A DNA stretch of 64,000 nucleotides from Prado023 sp963697345 (GTDB taxonomy: Bacteria > Actinomycetota > Actinomycetes > S36-B12 > CAIYMF01). Of the stretch, positions 27,999-35,920 are shown piece after piece (position 1 is the stretch's first letter; each line of letters opens with the position of its first letter). The position numbers were made by a program, and so were the translations under genes. The notes below the pieces were generated by a model. The model worked only from the letters and a program-made list of their open reading frames with translations, ran no database searches and had not been told where the DNA came from. The DNA is taken from NCBI GenBank assembly GCA_963697345.1, contig CAVONS010000007.1, positions 248,001-312,000 on the forward strand, given 5' to 3'.

Positions 27999-29037
27999 CG
28001 AACCCCTGGTCCTGGGGATCGAGACCTCCTGCGACGAGACCGGGGTCGGGATCGTGCGGGGGATGACGCTGCTGGCTGATGTGGTGGCCTCCAGCGTCGA
28101 GGAGCATGCCCGATTCGGCGGGGTCGTGCCCGAGGTGGCCAGCCGGGCGCACCTCGAGGCGATGGTGCCCACGCTGGAGGCTGCATGTCGCAAGGCCGGG
28201 GTACGACTGGCCGATGTTGATGCGATCGCCGTCACGGCCGGACCCGGGCTCGCCGGGGCACTGCTCGTCGGTGTGGCAGCCGCCAAGGCGCTCTGCCTGT
28301 CGCTGGGCGTGCCGCTGCACGGCGTCAACCATCTGGCAGCCCACGTGGCCGTCGACGCCCTCGAGCACGGGCCCCTGGCCGAGCCGACGATGGCGCTGCT
28401 GGTCTCCGGTGGGCACTCCTCGTTGCTGCTGGTCCCCGACGTCACCTCCGACGTGCAGCCCCTGGGTTCGACCATCGACGACGCTGCAGGAGAAGCGTTC
28501 GACAAGGTCGCGCGGGTGCTGGGACTGCCGTTCCCCGGCGGCCCGCACATCGACCGCATGGCGGTCGGTGGCGATCGCGCCTACGTGACGTTCCCGCGCG
28601 GTCTCACGTCCGGCAAGGACATGGCCCGCCACCGGTTCGACTTCTCGTTCTCCGGGCTCAAGACCGCGGTGGCTCGTTGGGTCGAGGCTCGCGAGGCCGA
28701 GGGCGAGGTGGTCCCCGTGGCCGACGTCGCGGCCTCGTTCCAGGAGGCCGTGGTCGACGTGCTGACCCGCAAGGCGATCGACGCGTGCCGCGAGCATGGC
28801 GTGACCGACCTGCAGATCGGCGGTGGCGTCGCGGCCAACTCGCGCCTGCGTGCACTGGCCGAGGCGCGCTGTGCCTCGGCCGGCATCCGGGTGCGGATCC
28901 CGCGCCCCGGACTCTGCACGGACAACGGGGCCATGGTGGCGGCGCTGGGCGCCCAGGTGGTGGCCCGCGGCCGACCGGCCTCACCCCTGGACATGCCGGC
29001 CGACTCGTCGCTGCCGGTCGAGGTGGTGTCGCTGTGA
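27991..29037 (+). CDS. tsaD: tRNA t6A37 threonylcarbamoyltransferase TsaD
   Basis: A 348-residue ASKHA-family catalytic subunit that transfers threonylcarbamoyl to A37. Motifs: GIETSCDETGVGIV, GLAGALLVGVAAAKAL, the metal ligands in NHLAAHV, LLVSGGHSSL, GEAFDKVARVLGLPFPGGP and GGVAANSRLR. ATG 27991 is family-like; the longer open frame upstream lies inside rimI. The next gene starts inside its stop codon. Confidence 0.97.
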   Translation: MADEPLVLGIETSCDETGVGIVRGMTLLADVVASSVEEHARFGGVVPEVASRAHLEAMVPTLEAACRKAGVRLADVDAIAVTAGPGLAGALLVGVAAAKALCLSLGVPLHGVNHLAAHVAVDALEHGPLAEPTMALLVSGGHSSLLLVPDVTSDVQPLGSTIDDAAGEAFDKVARVLGLPFPGGPHIDRMAVGGDRAYVTFPRGLTSGKDMARHRFDFSFSGLKTAVARWVEAREAEGEVVPVADVAASFQEAVVDVLTRKAIDACREHGVTDLQIGGGVAANSRLRALAEARCASAGIRVRIPRPGLCTDNGAMVAALGAQVVARGRPASPLDMPADSSLPVEVVSL

Positions 29038-31400
29038 CCGTGGAGGTGGTGCCGGCGGAGAACCGCACCCTGACCTCCGTCGCCTCCGACGGCGTTGCGT
29101 TCCTCGTGCACTGGCTGGTGATCCTGCTGCTCCTCGGCCAGGCCGCCACCTCGGTCCTGCGCCCACCGCAGGGGGCTGCAGCGGTGGGTGTGATCACCGG
29201 GCTCATCTGCTTGGTCTGGGCGACCTTCTGCCTGGGCATGGGCATCCTGCGCGGCAAGCGCCCGGACGGGGCAGACCAGCCTCCTCCCGCCTGGCTCGGG
29301 GTTGTCACGACGGCCGGCTGCCTGGTCTCCCTGGAACTGGTGCGGATTGCGGCCGGTCAACCGGGCCCCTGGAACTCCGAGCTCCTGGTGGGTGGGCTGT
29401 TCGTGGCGTCGGTCACCGTGTGGCGCGGGCCCGTGGTGGGTGGCGCCGCGGCGGTGGTCATGGCGGCCCTCGCGCTGGTAGCCCCTCTCGATCCCGCTGG
29501 CCAGGACCCTGCCCTGCGGACCTCGTTGGCGCAGGCGATCCCGTCGGTGGCGATGCTCGCCGCGGGCTTCTCCGTCGCACTGGCCCTGGTCGCGCTGGGG
29601 CGGGCCGCTCGTGCCCTGGAGGCAAACCTGGATGTCCGAGATGCGGTGCTGGTGCAGGAGCGCGCGGTGCGGGAGGCTGCTGAGGCGGCTGCGGAGATCG
29701 AGCGCTCCCTGCACGACACCGCACTGAACACTCTCGAGACCATCTCGGCGCATGGTGACCACCTCGACCCCGAGGTGGTCACCCGCCGGTGCCGCTCCGA
29801 CTACGAGAAGTTGTCCGCATGGCGGGAGGAGGCCAAGATGACGAACCTGGCCCACGTCACGGAGCTCCTGGCGGCCCACGCGCAGCGGCTCGACCTGGAG
29901 CTGGAGGTCGCCGAGGTGCGGGACCCGGGCCCCCCGGGGGGTGGCGCAGCACAAGATCTCCCGGCAGTTCCGGAGCCAGTCCTGGCTGCCCTGGCCGGCG
30001 CCGGGGCCGAGGCGCTGAACAACGTGGCCAAGCACTCCGGGGTCCAGCAGGCGATCCTGCTGCTGCGCCATGACCGGGACGGTGTGCAGCTGTTCGTCGC
30101 CGACGAGGGCGTCGGGGCAGCGCCGGGCGCGGCTCCGGGCTTTGGCGTGGCCCGCTCGATCCAGGAGCGTATGGAATCGGTGGATGGCACAGCGATGACT
30201 GGGCCCGGCCCGGAGGGGCGTGGCACGGTTGTCCTGATGCAGTGGCTGCACGAGGAGCCTGCCCAGCAGGAGATCGGGGCGGACCTCCTGCTCGGCACTG
30301 CGCGCGTGGTGGTCTACGTGGCCACCTTTCTCGCCGGAACCGCCACCGCCCTGACAGTCCTTGGTTGGCCGGCATACTCCGCCCCTTGGTTGGCCCTTGT
30401 GGGTGCGGCCGCACCGGTGCTGGTCGCTGCCGGCATCCTGGAGCGGGCCCGGGCCGGGTACCGGGTGGGACCCACCCAGGTGGTGGCGGCCAGTGCCACC
30501 TACGTCCTTGTCGGAGCCATCGCCATACTGGCTGATCCCTATTGCTCAGCCCTGTTGGGTGAGGGCGTGATGCTCGATGCGCGCGCGCCCATGATGGCGG
30601 TGCTGCTGCTGCTGGCTCCCCGCCCCGGGGTGGTGGCCGTCGTCATGGCCACCGTCGGGCTGTCCCACGTCGGGGCCGCGCTGGCCTGGAACGAGCAGTG
30701 GGCCCTGTGTGGCCCCCAGACCGCGCAGGCGGGGGTGTACGTCGTGGCGGCGCTTGGCGCGGCTTGGCTGTTCGTCGGGCGGATCGACCGGGTCACCACC
30801 GAGCTGGCCGGCGCGCGCGCCCAGGCGGCGCAAGTCAAGGCCCGCATCGCAGCCGAGCTGGCATTCCGGGCCGAGGAGGAACTGTGGGTCGCCGACACAC
30901 TGGGATCGGCGCAGGAGCTGCTCGACGACATCGCCGAGGGCCGCCGCTCGCCCCGCGAGGCCAGGACGCGGACCATCTGTGCCGCAGAGGCCCAGCACCT
31001 TCGCGCACTCCTGGCGGTTGGCCACGCACCCCTGTCCCTGCGACGACCTGCCCGGATCTGGCTGCGCCTGCTGTATGCCCACGGGTGCCGTGTCCAGATC
31101 CGCGGCTCCTTCACCGGTCTCGATGTCCCCAGCGCGACCATCGGATCGGTCGGCGGCGTCGTCGACGCGATCTGTTCGGCATCGCCGGGGGCGGCGGTCA
31201 CCCTCTCGGCCTGGCCGGGCCCGGAGCCCATGATGGTGATCGCTGCCGAGGGGCCCGCTGTGGGCGGCGCGGAGCCGGCACTGCTCGAGCGGGTGGAGCG
31301 CAGCGCAGAGGGTGCCTGGGTCGAGGTGGGCACTGACGAAGTCACTTTGGAGTGGTCCTGGTCAGGGCAAATCCCGGCGGAGGCGGCCTCCTCACGTTAG
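29034..31400 (+). CDS. Double-length membrane sensor kinase (kinase half plus degenerate second half)
   Basis: A 788-residue fusion. Residues 1-190 contain about five membrane segments. 205-240 is a HisKA_3-type dimerisation helix with the phospho-acceptor motif IERSLHDTALNTLE (His227). 318-405 is an HATPase with N-box EALNNVAKHSG and G-box DEGVG. Residues 411-585 then repeat a membrane block of about five segments, followed by a helix and a C-terminal domain (600-788) in the same order but lacking the H-box, N-box and G-boxes. It may be an internal duplication whose second copy became a pseudokinase or sensor. GTG start overlaps the tsaD stop by 4 nt. The partner regulator follows at once. 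Confidence 0.85.
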   Translation: MTVEVVPAENRTLTSVASDGVAFLVHWLVILLLLGQAATSVLRPPQGAAAVGVITGLICLVWATFCLGMGILRGKRPDGADQPPPAWLGVVTTAGCLVSLELVRIAAGQPGPWNSELLVGGLFVASVTVWRGPVVGGAAAVVMAALALVAPLDPAGQDPALRTSLAQAIPSVAMLAAGFSVALALVALGRAARALEANLDVRDAVLVQERAVREAAEAAAEIERSLHDTALNTLETISAHGDHLDPEVVTRRCRSDYEKLSAWREEAKMTNLAHVTELLAAHAQRLDLELEVAEVRDPGPPGGGAAQDLPAVPEPVLAALAGAGAEALNNVAKHSGVQQAILLLRHDRDGVQLFVADEGVGAAPGAAPGFGVARSIQERMESVDGTAMTGPGPEGRGTVVLMQWLHEEPAQQEIGADLLLGTARVVVYVATFLAGTATALTVLGWPAYSAPWLALVGAAAPVLVAAGILERARAGYRVGPTQVVAASATYVLVGAIAILADPYCSALLGEGVMLDARAPMMAVLLLLAPRPGVVAVVMATVGLSHVGAALAWNEQWALCGPQTAQAGVYVVAALGAAWLFVGRIDRVTTELAGARAQAAQVKARIAAELAFRAEEELWVADTLGSAQELLDDIAEGRRSPREARTRTICAAEAQHLRALLAVGHAPLSLRRPARIWLRLLYAHGCRVQIRGSFTGLDVPSATIGSVGGVVDAICSASPGAAVTLSAWPGPEPMMVIAAEGPAVGGAEPALLERVERSAEGAWVEVGTDEVTLEWSWSGQIPAEAASSR

Positions 31401-31409
31401 ATTCGTGAC

Positions 31410-32075
31410 ATGTCTGGAGTCACTCGCGTGGTCATCCTTGATGACCACGCCCTCTTCCACCAGGCCCTGATGTCCTGGCTGCAGGCCCAGGGACCGGACA
31501 TCGAGGTTGCCTACGCCGGCGACGACGTGTCCGAGGCCCTGACCTCCGCCCGTGGGTGCGACGTGGTCCTTCTCGACCTGGACCTGGGCCCACAGGCGCC
31601 TCCGCTCCCGCAGCTGGTCGACGGCTTCCAACAGGCGGGATGTGGCGTGCTGATCGTCAGCGCCCTGGGCAGCCCGCGGGTGGTGCGCCAGGGCCTGGCG
31701 GCCGGTGCCCTGGGCTACATGTCCAAGCGGGAGGACCCCGAGGCCCTGCTCGGGGCCATCCGGGCCGTGGCCTCGGGGGAGGGCTTCCTGACCCCGGAGA
31801 TGGCCTCGATCCTTGCCGAGGCCCCCCAGGACGTACCGAACCTGAGCATCCAGGAGCTGTCCGCTCTGCGGCTCTATGCATCCGGACTCAAGCTCGACTC
31901 CGTGGCCCGTCGGATGAACGTCAGCCCGGCGACCGCCAAGGAGTACCTCGATCGGGTCCGCGCGAAGTACGCGCAGGCTCACCGCGACGTGCACACGAAG
32001 TCAGACATGCGGCGTGCTGCGGTCGAGGACGGGTTCCTCGCTGTCGAGCCGGGTGCGGAGGCGCCGCAGCGGTGA
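31410..32075 (+). CDS. NarL/LuxR-type response regulator
   Basis: A 221-residue regulator. The receiver domain has the acidic pair in VVILDDHALFHQAL, phospho-acceptor Asp56 in VVLLDLDLG and Lys in YMSKRED. The LuxR-type helix-turn-helix is LSIQELSALRLYASGLKLDS, with VARRMNVSPATAKEYLDRV. It recognises unknown targets and is the likely partner of the preceding kinase. TAGATT (31398-31403, overlapping the kinase stop) lies 6 nt before the ATG, so it may also be transcribed alone without a leader. Confidence 0.9.
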   Translation: MSGVTRVVILDDHALFHQALMSWLQAQGPDIEVAYAGDDVSEALTSARGCDVVLLDLDLGPQAPPLPQLVDGFQQAGCGVLIVSALGSPRVVRQGLAAGALGYMSKREDPEALLGAIRAVASGEGFLTPEMASILAEAPQDVPNLSIQELSALRLYASGLKLDSVARRMNVSPATAKEYLDRVRAKYAQAHRDVHTKSDMRRAAVEDGFLAVEPGAEAPQR

Positions 32076-32440
32076 GCCAGTCCCGGATCGCCTCGGCGCT
32101 CATCGTTCTGGCGGCACTGGTGGCCATCGGGTGGATCGGGCGTGATTGGTCCGAGCCCTCCCCCCGGGCCACCGGCGAGCAGGTGTGCAGGGCCCTGGTG
32201 GACGTCGTCGATGCCTTGGACGGGTCGTCGCTGGGTGACCAGGCCGTACTGCCCAAGCGGGCTTCCGAACTTGCCGACCTGCTCTCCCGACGCCAGGACG
32301 GCGGTGCCGGGGCGACCAACCCCGCGGCCGCGAGCAGGATCGTGGCCGTCCTCGAGGACCCGGGTGCCACCGTCGCCGACCTCGAGGCTGTGATCGCTCC
32401 CATCGCCCGGCAGTGTCGGCTCAAGCCCCGGGACAGGTGA
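32072..32440 (+). CDS. Small membrane-anchored or secreted protein, unknown
   Basis: A 122-residue protein starting with a GTG inside the stop codon of the response regulator (GTGA). Residues 5-22 (IASALIVLAALVAIGWIG) form one hydrophobic segment, a signal anchor or uncleaved signal. The rest is a small helical domain with two cysteines (EQVCRAL and ARQCRL) that could form a disulfide outside the membrane. No family recognised. Translational coupling to the two-component genes suggests an accessory or output role. Confidence 0.7.
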   Translation: MSQSRIASALIVLAALVAIGWIGRDWSEPSPRATGEQVCRALVDVVDALDGSSLGDQAVLPKRASELADLLSRRQDGGAGATNPAAASRIVAVLEDPGATVADLEAVIAPIARQCRLKPRDR

Positions 32441-32492
32441 CGCCGGGCCAGTTGCCGACGGCCTTGGCCCGGCGCACTATGGGGGCAGCCTG

Positions 32493-33995
32493 ATGTCTGG
32501 GGGTCCGATGCGCGCCGAGGTCCCGGTTCGCCGATGGCTGCCTCTCGCCCTGGCTCACTTCGTGTTCGGACTCCTGCTGATCGCGGCGGGACCGGTTCCT
32601 GCCGCGGCCGAGGTCCTGGGTCCGATCTCAGGGACGGTTCGGGCCGGCGGTGGTCCCGTGGCCCATGCCTGGGTGACCCTCATGCCGGTCACCCCGACCG
32701 GGGACTGGGCTGGCCGGCCGGCCACCAGCACCACGGATGAGGCGGGCCGATTCACCTTCGCCGAGCCCGGCTCGCTGCATGTCAAGGTCCAGGTCCGTGC
32801 ACCCTCCTTCAGCGGGTTGGCCGACGCCTACTGGCCGCAGGAGTACTCGTTCGCCACCGCCGGGATCCTCGAGGTGGCCCCGTCGGGTTCCACCGCTGAC
32901 GTGCAGCTGCCGCCCGGTGCCAGGATCTCCGGGCGTGTCGTCGAGGCGGGGACCGGGGCGCCGATGGTCGGGGCTCGGGTGCTGGCGCACGTGGATGCAC
33001 CACCGGGGTGGGAGTCCGTGGGCGGCACGGGATTGGCCTCAAGCACGGGCGACTTCGTGCTCGAGGGCATCCCGCCCGTCCCGGTGGCGCTGCAGGTCAG
33101 CGCGCCCAGCGGCGGCAACCACCTCGGGCAGTGGCACGACGGGGCGGGCTACTTCGGTGGCGCGACGAAGGTGGCCCCGGGTGCGTCCGGGGTCACGATC
33201 GAGCTGACCGAGGGTGGGCAGATCAGCGGCGTCGTGCGCAGCTCGGCCGGTGAGGCGGTCCCGGGTGCATCCGTGACTGTGGTGGGCTGCCCCGGACTGT
33301 GCCCGATGAGTGGCGTGGCCGACGCAGCGGGCAGGTACCGGATCCCAGCGATTCCCGCGGGGCCCGGACTGCGCGCCTATGCCGACGGCGGTGACGTCCG
33401 CCTGCTGAACGGGTGGTACTCCTCAGCGCAGGGCATCGGTGACACCAGCTTCGACCTCCGGGAGGGCGAGGTGCTCGATGGTGTGGACTTCGCGCTCACT
33501 GTGGGGGCATTGGTGACCGGCGCGATCGTCGACGCGGGCAGCGGGGAGCCCATCTCCGGCGTCACCGTGGACCTGCTGTCCGTGGACAATCCCCTGCGGT
33601 CCTTCCGGTCCAGGGTCGGTCAGGATCCCGGTGCTGCGCCGGGTTCCGCCGAGCCGTTCGTGATCGGTCCGGTGCCGCCGGGGCGGTACTCCGTGGTGGT
33701 CTTCCCGGGATCCGACAATGCCGACTACCTCCCCGTCCAGTGGGTGCAGAGCAGCGGGTTCGACGGCCCGGAGATGCTCGACCTCGCGCAGGGCGAGAGC
33801 GCAGAGGTCATGATCGGCCTGGTCGGCAGTGGGCCGCCGGCGCATCGAGCACGTGGCCCCGAAGCCGCCTGGCCGGGGGCCCGAGGCGGGGCACCCCTCG
33901 GGGACGCGGTTGGTTCAGGGCAGTGGCCGGGACTCGCCCGGGGCTTCCTCACCCTCCGGGCTGCTGGACCGCCCGGGTCCACGCCCGGTTCCTGA
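32493..33995 (+). CDS. Secreted protein with four carboxypeptidase-regulatory-like beta-sandwich repeats
   Basis: A 500-residue exported protein. A signal peptide at about 10-40 has an AAAE cleavage region. Four repeats of a transthyretin-like/CarboxypepD_reg fold start at GPISGTVRAGGGPV, ARISGRVVEAGTGAP, GQISGVVRSSAGEAV and ALVTGAIVDAGSGEP. Such domains usually act as surface binding or spacer modules. The last ~55 residues (after MIGLVGSG) are Gly/Pro/Ala/Arg-rich, lack an anchor and overlap the convergent methyltransferase gene by 81 nt, so the true end is doubtful. ATG 32493 or 32508 are both possible starts. Confidence 0.75.
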   Translation: MSGGPMRAEVPVRRWLPLALAHFVFGLLLIAAGPVPAAAEVLGPISGTVRAGGGPVAHAWVTLMPVTPTGDWAGRPATSTTDEAGRFTFAEPGSLHVKVQVRAPSFSGLADAYWPQEYSFATAGILEVAPSGSTADVQLPPGARISGRVVEAGTGAPMVGARVLAHVDAPPGWESVGGTGLASSTGDFVLEGIPPVPVALQVSAPSGGNHLGQWHDGAGYFGGATKVAPGASGVTIELTEGGQISGVVRSSAGEAVPGASVTVVGCPGLCPMSGVADAAGRYRIPAIPAGPGLRAYADGGDVRLLNGWYSSAQGIGDTSFDLREGEVLDGVDFALTVGALVTGAIVDAGSGEPISGVTVDLLSVDNPLRSFRSRVGQDPGAAPGSAEPFVIGPVPPGRYSVVVFPGSDNADYLPVQWVQSSGFDGPEMLDLAQGESAEVMIGLVGSGPPAHRARGPEAAWPGARGGAPLGDAVGSGQWPGLARGFLTLRAAGPPGSTPGS

Positions 33996-35273
33996 GGCTG
34001 GGTCAGCCCGTTCGGCCAGCAGCGCCAGGGGACCAGCGTCCGTCCGGGTCAGGATCAGCAGCGCCGTGGGACCGCTCCCCCGCAGACGCAGGGCGGCCCG
34101 CAGCTGCTCGGGCACCACGTTGACCCCGCGCTTCTTGACCACGACGTCGGCGTACCCCCGGGCGCGCAGCTCTGCGCGCAGCGCCTTGCGCGCGAAGGGG
34201 AGCTCGTCGATCACCATGAACGTGGTGCCCAGGGCTCCCGGCTCCGGCCTTGCGTCGGCAACGATGTAGGCGATCCGGGGATCCAGCAGGTGGCCCGCGA
34301 TCCGGCCTGCGAGCACCGAGACGAGACCTGCTCGGATCACGGCCGGATCCGGCTCGACCAGCCAGCCCAGCACGGGACCGACCTGGGGTTCGGGAACGCC
34401 GTCGGTATCGTCGAGCACCGTGGCGCGGCCCGTGTCCGTGAGGGCGCCCGGCTCGGGATCGTGCCCGGTGAGCACCGTTGCCTGACGGTGGGCCGAGCCC
34501 CTGCGCAGCGGTCCCCACCAGACCCCCGCCTCGACCAGGTCGCCACCCACGCTGATCCATTCGACCTGCGCCTCGGCGGGTACTGCCGCGTGGTCGATCC
34601 CGGGGGCGACCTTGGCGCCGGTTGCCGGCACGCGCCCGGCCAGGGAGCGGACCCATGACCACGGCGGGGACCATGACTCCGGGGCGCGCGTCCGCCCGGA
34701 GCCGGTGCGCCGGGCGGGATCGACGAAGCAGCCGTAGTCCCCGGGCACGTCCTTGGGCGGGGTCTCGTTCCACGGCCCGGACATGGTGCGCACGTCGCCA
34801 CAGGCAGTGGTCATCGGCAGGCCCAGGTCGCCCGCGGTGGCCGACAGCGCCCAGAGGACCTCAGGATCCCGGTCCACAGCCAGGACCTGCATCCCGGCCG
34901 CGGCCAGCGCCAGGGCGTCACTGCCCACCCCGCACCCGAGGTCGGCAACGCGCCCCACCCCTGCCTCGACGAACCGTTGGGCGTGCCGGGCGGCCACGAC
35001 GGGGCGGGTGGCCTGCTCGAGCCCGTCCGGGGTCCACCAGCGCGAGGGACCGGGGAAGCGCGCGGTCGCCCGGGTGCGCAGCCGGGCCTGGGTGGCGGCA
35101 GCCGACACGACACCGGGCGCACCGGACCAGTGCGGATCAGCGCGTGCCGAGTCCATCCGAGCCATGGCCGAGCCCGGGTCATAGGGGGTCATCGAGCTCA
35201 CCAGGGCGCGACCCTCAGGTGTGAGCAGGAGGTCGAGCGCAGGTTCCACGACGCCGTGGGTCTCGGGTGGCAC
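33915..35273 (-). CDS. SAM-dependent methyltransferase with THUMP-like C-terminal domain
   Basis: A 452-residue class I methyltransferase. The SAM motif VADLGCGVGSDALALAAAG is followed by VLAVDRDPEVL, and DYGCFVDPARR holds the catalytic-region DPAR motif. The C-terminal part (LPFARKALRAELRARGYADV, VVKKRGVNVVPEQLRAALRLR) resembles the THUMP-like domain of actinobacterial nucleic-acid methyltransferases; the substrate is unknown. GTG 35273 has GACAAT 6 nt upstream, matching the leaderless pattern here; the longer frame upstream is low-complexity. Confidence 0.85.
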   Translation of the reverse strand: MPPETHGVVEPALDLLLTPEGRALVSSMTPYDPGSAMARMDSARADPHWSGAPGVVSAAATQARLRTRATARFPGPSRWWTPDGLEQATRPVVAARHAQRFVEAGVGRVADLGCGVGSDALALAAAGMQVLAVDRDPEVLWALSATAGDLGLPMTTACGDVRTMSGPWNETPPKDVPGDYGCFVDPARRTGSGRTRAPESWSPPWSWVRSLAGRVPATGAKVAPGIDHAAVPAEAQVEWISVGGDLVEAGVWWGPLRRGSAHRQATVLTGHDPEPGALTDTGRATVLDDTDGVPEPQVGPVLGWLVEPDPAVIRAGLVSVLAGRIAGHLLDPRIAYIVADARPEPGALGTTFMVIDELPFARKALRAELRARGYADVVVKKRGVNVVPEQLRAALRLRGSGPTALLILTRTDAGPLALLAERADPASGTGRGPGRSSSPEGEEAPGESRPLP

Positions 35274-35368
35274 GGGTCCATTGTCGCCCCGCGGGAGACC
35301 CGGACGAGTGCACGCGGGGGCCTGCGGTGGGCGCTCGTGGTGCGTGCACGCCGGAGGCGGCCAGCGGG

Positions 35369-35395
35369 CTGGCACTCATGTGCACCGAGTGCCAA
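35369..35395 (+). promoter_or_regulatory. CIRCE operator 1 (HrcA site) of groESL
   Basis: CTGGCACTC, nine bases, GAGTGCCAA: an inverted repeat with the exact CIRCE spacing and seven arm bases (GGCACTC/GAGTGCC) perfectly paired. It lies just upstream of the presumed -10. Confidence 0.8.
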
Positions 35396-35402
35396 GAGGT
35401 GG

Positions 35403-35440
35403 TAATGTCCCGCCTAGCACTCGAGGAGAGTGAGTGCTAG
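35403..35440 (+). promoter_or_regulatory. groESL -10 and CIRCE operator 2
   Basis: TAATGT (35403-35408) is a good -10. It is followed by CTAGCACTC, nine bases, GAGTGCTAG (35414-35440), a perfect CIRCE covering the transcription start. HrcA bound to both operators would bracket the promoter. A canonical -35 would fall inside operator 1 and is not obvious. hrcA is not in the window. Confidence 0.85.
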
Positions 35441-35535
35441 CAGCGACGCAGGTTCGTCCCGTACCGCGACGACGGATACGTATCGGCTCGCCGCACACAT
35501 CCGTACCGCCGAATCACCTCTAGGGAGGTCAGATC

Positions 35536-35832
35536 GTGGCGCAAATCAAGCCACTCGAGGATCGCATCCTCGTCCAGCCCCTCGACGCCGAGCAGACCAC
35601 TGCGTCGGGTCTTGTCATTCCGGACACGGCCAAGGAGAAGCCCCAGGAGGGCAAGGTCCTTGCTGTGGGTCCGGGCCGTTTCGACGATGCCGGCAGCAGC
35701 CGCATCCCGCTCGACGTGAAGGTCGATGACGTCGTCATCTACTCGAAGTACGGCGGCACCGAGATCAAGTACAACGGCGAGGAGTACCTGCTCCTGTCGG
35801 CACGCGACGTCCTCGCGATCGTCGAGAAGTAG
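35536..35832 (+). CDS. groES: Co-chaperonin GroES
   Basis: A 98-residue lid of the GroEL folding chamber: IKPLEDRILVQPLDAEQTTA, the mobile loop SGLVIPDTAKEKPQEGKV, and YSKYGGTEIKYNGEEYLLLS. GGGAGGT precedes the GTG start. Heat-inducible through the two CIRCE sites. Confidence 0.98.
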   Translation: MAQIKPLEDRILVQPLDAEQTTASGLVIPDTAKEKPQEGKVLAVGPGRFDDAGSSRIPLDVKVDDVVIYSKYGGTEIKYNGEEYLLLSARDVLAIVEK

Positions 35833-35920
35833 TAGATCCCGTTCCGTATCGAGCCCCGGTTCCGCCAACGTCGGGGCCGGGGCTCGATGCATCGCAGACG
35901 AGAAGAGCAGAGAAGCACAC

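Noticed and set aside
33740..34269. Plus-strand open frames continuing the secreted beta-sandwich protein by frameshift
   Set aside because: The alternative frames give Arg/Pro-rich sequence without a membrane anchor or repeat, and lie antisense to the methyltransferase.
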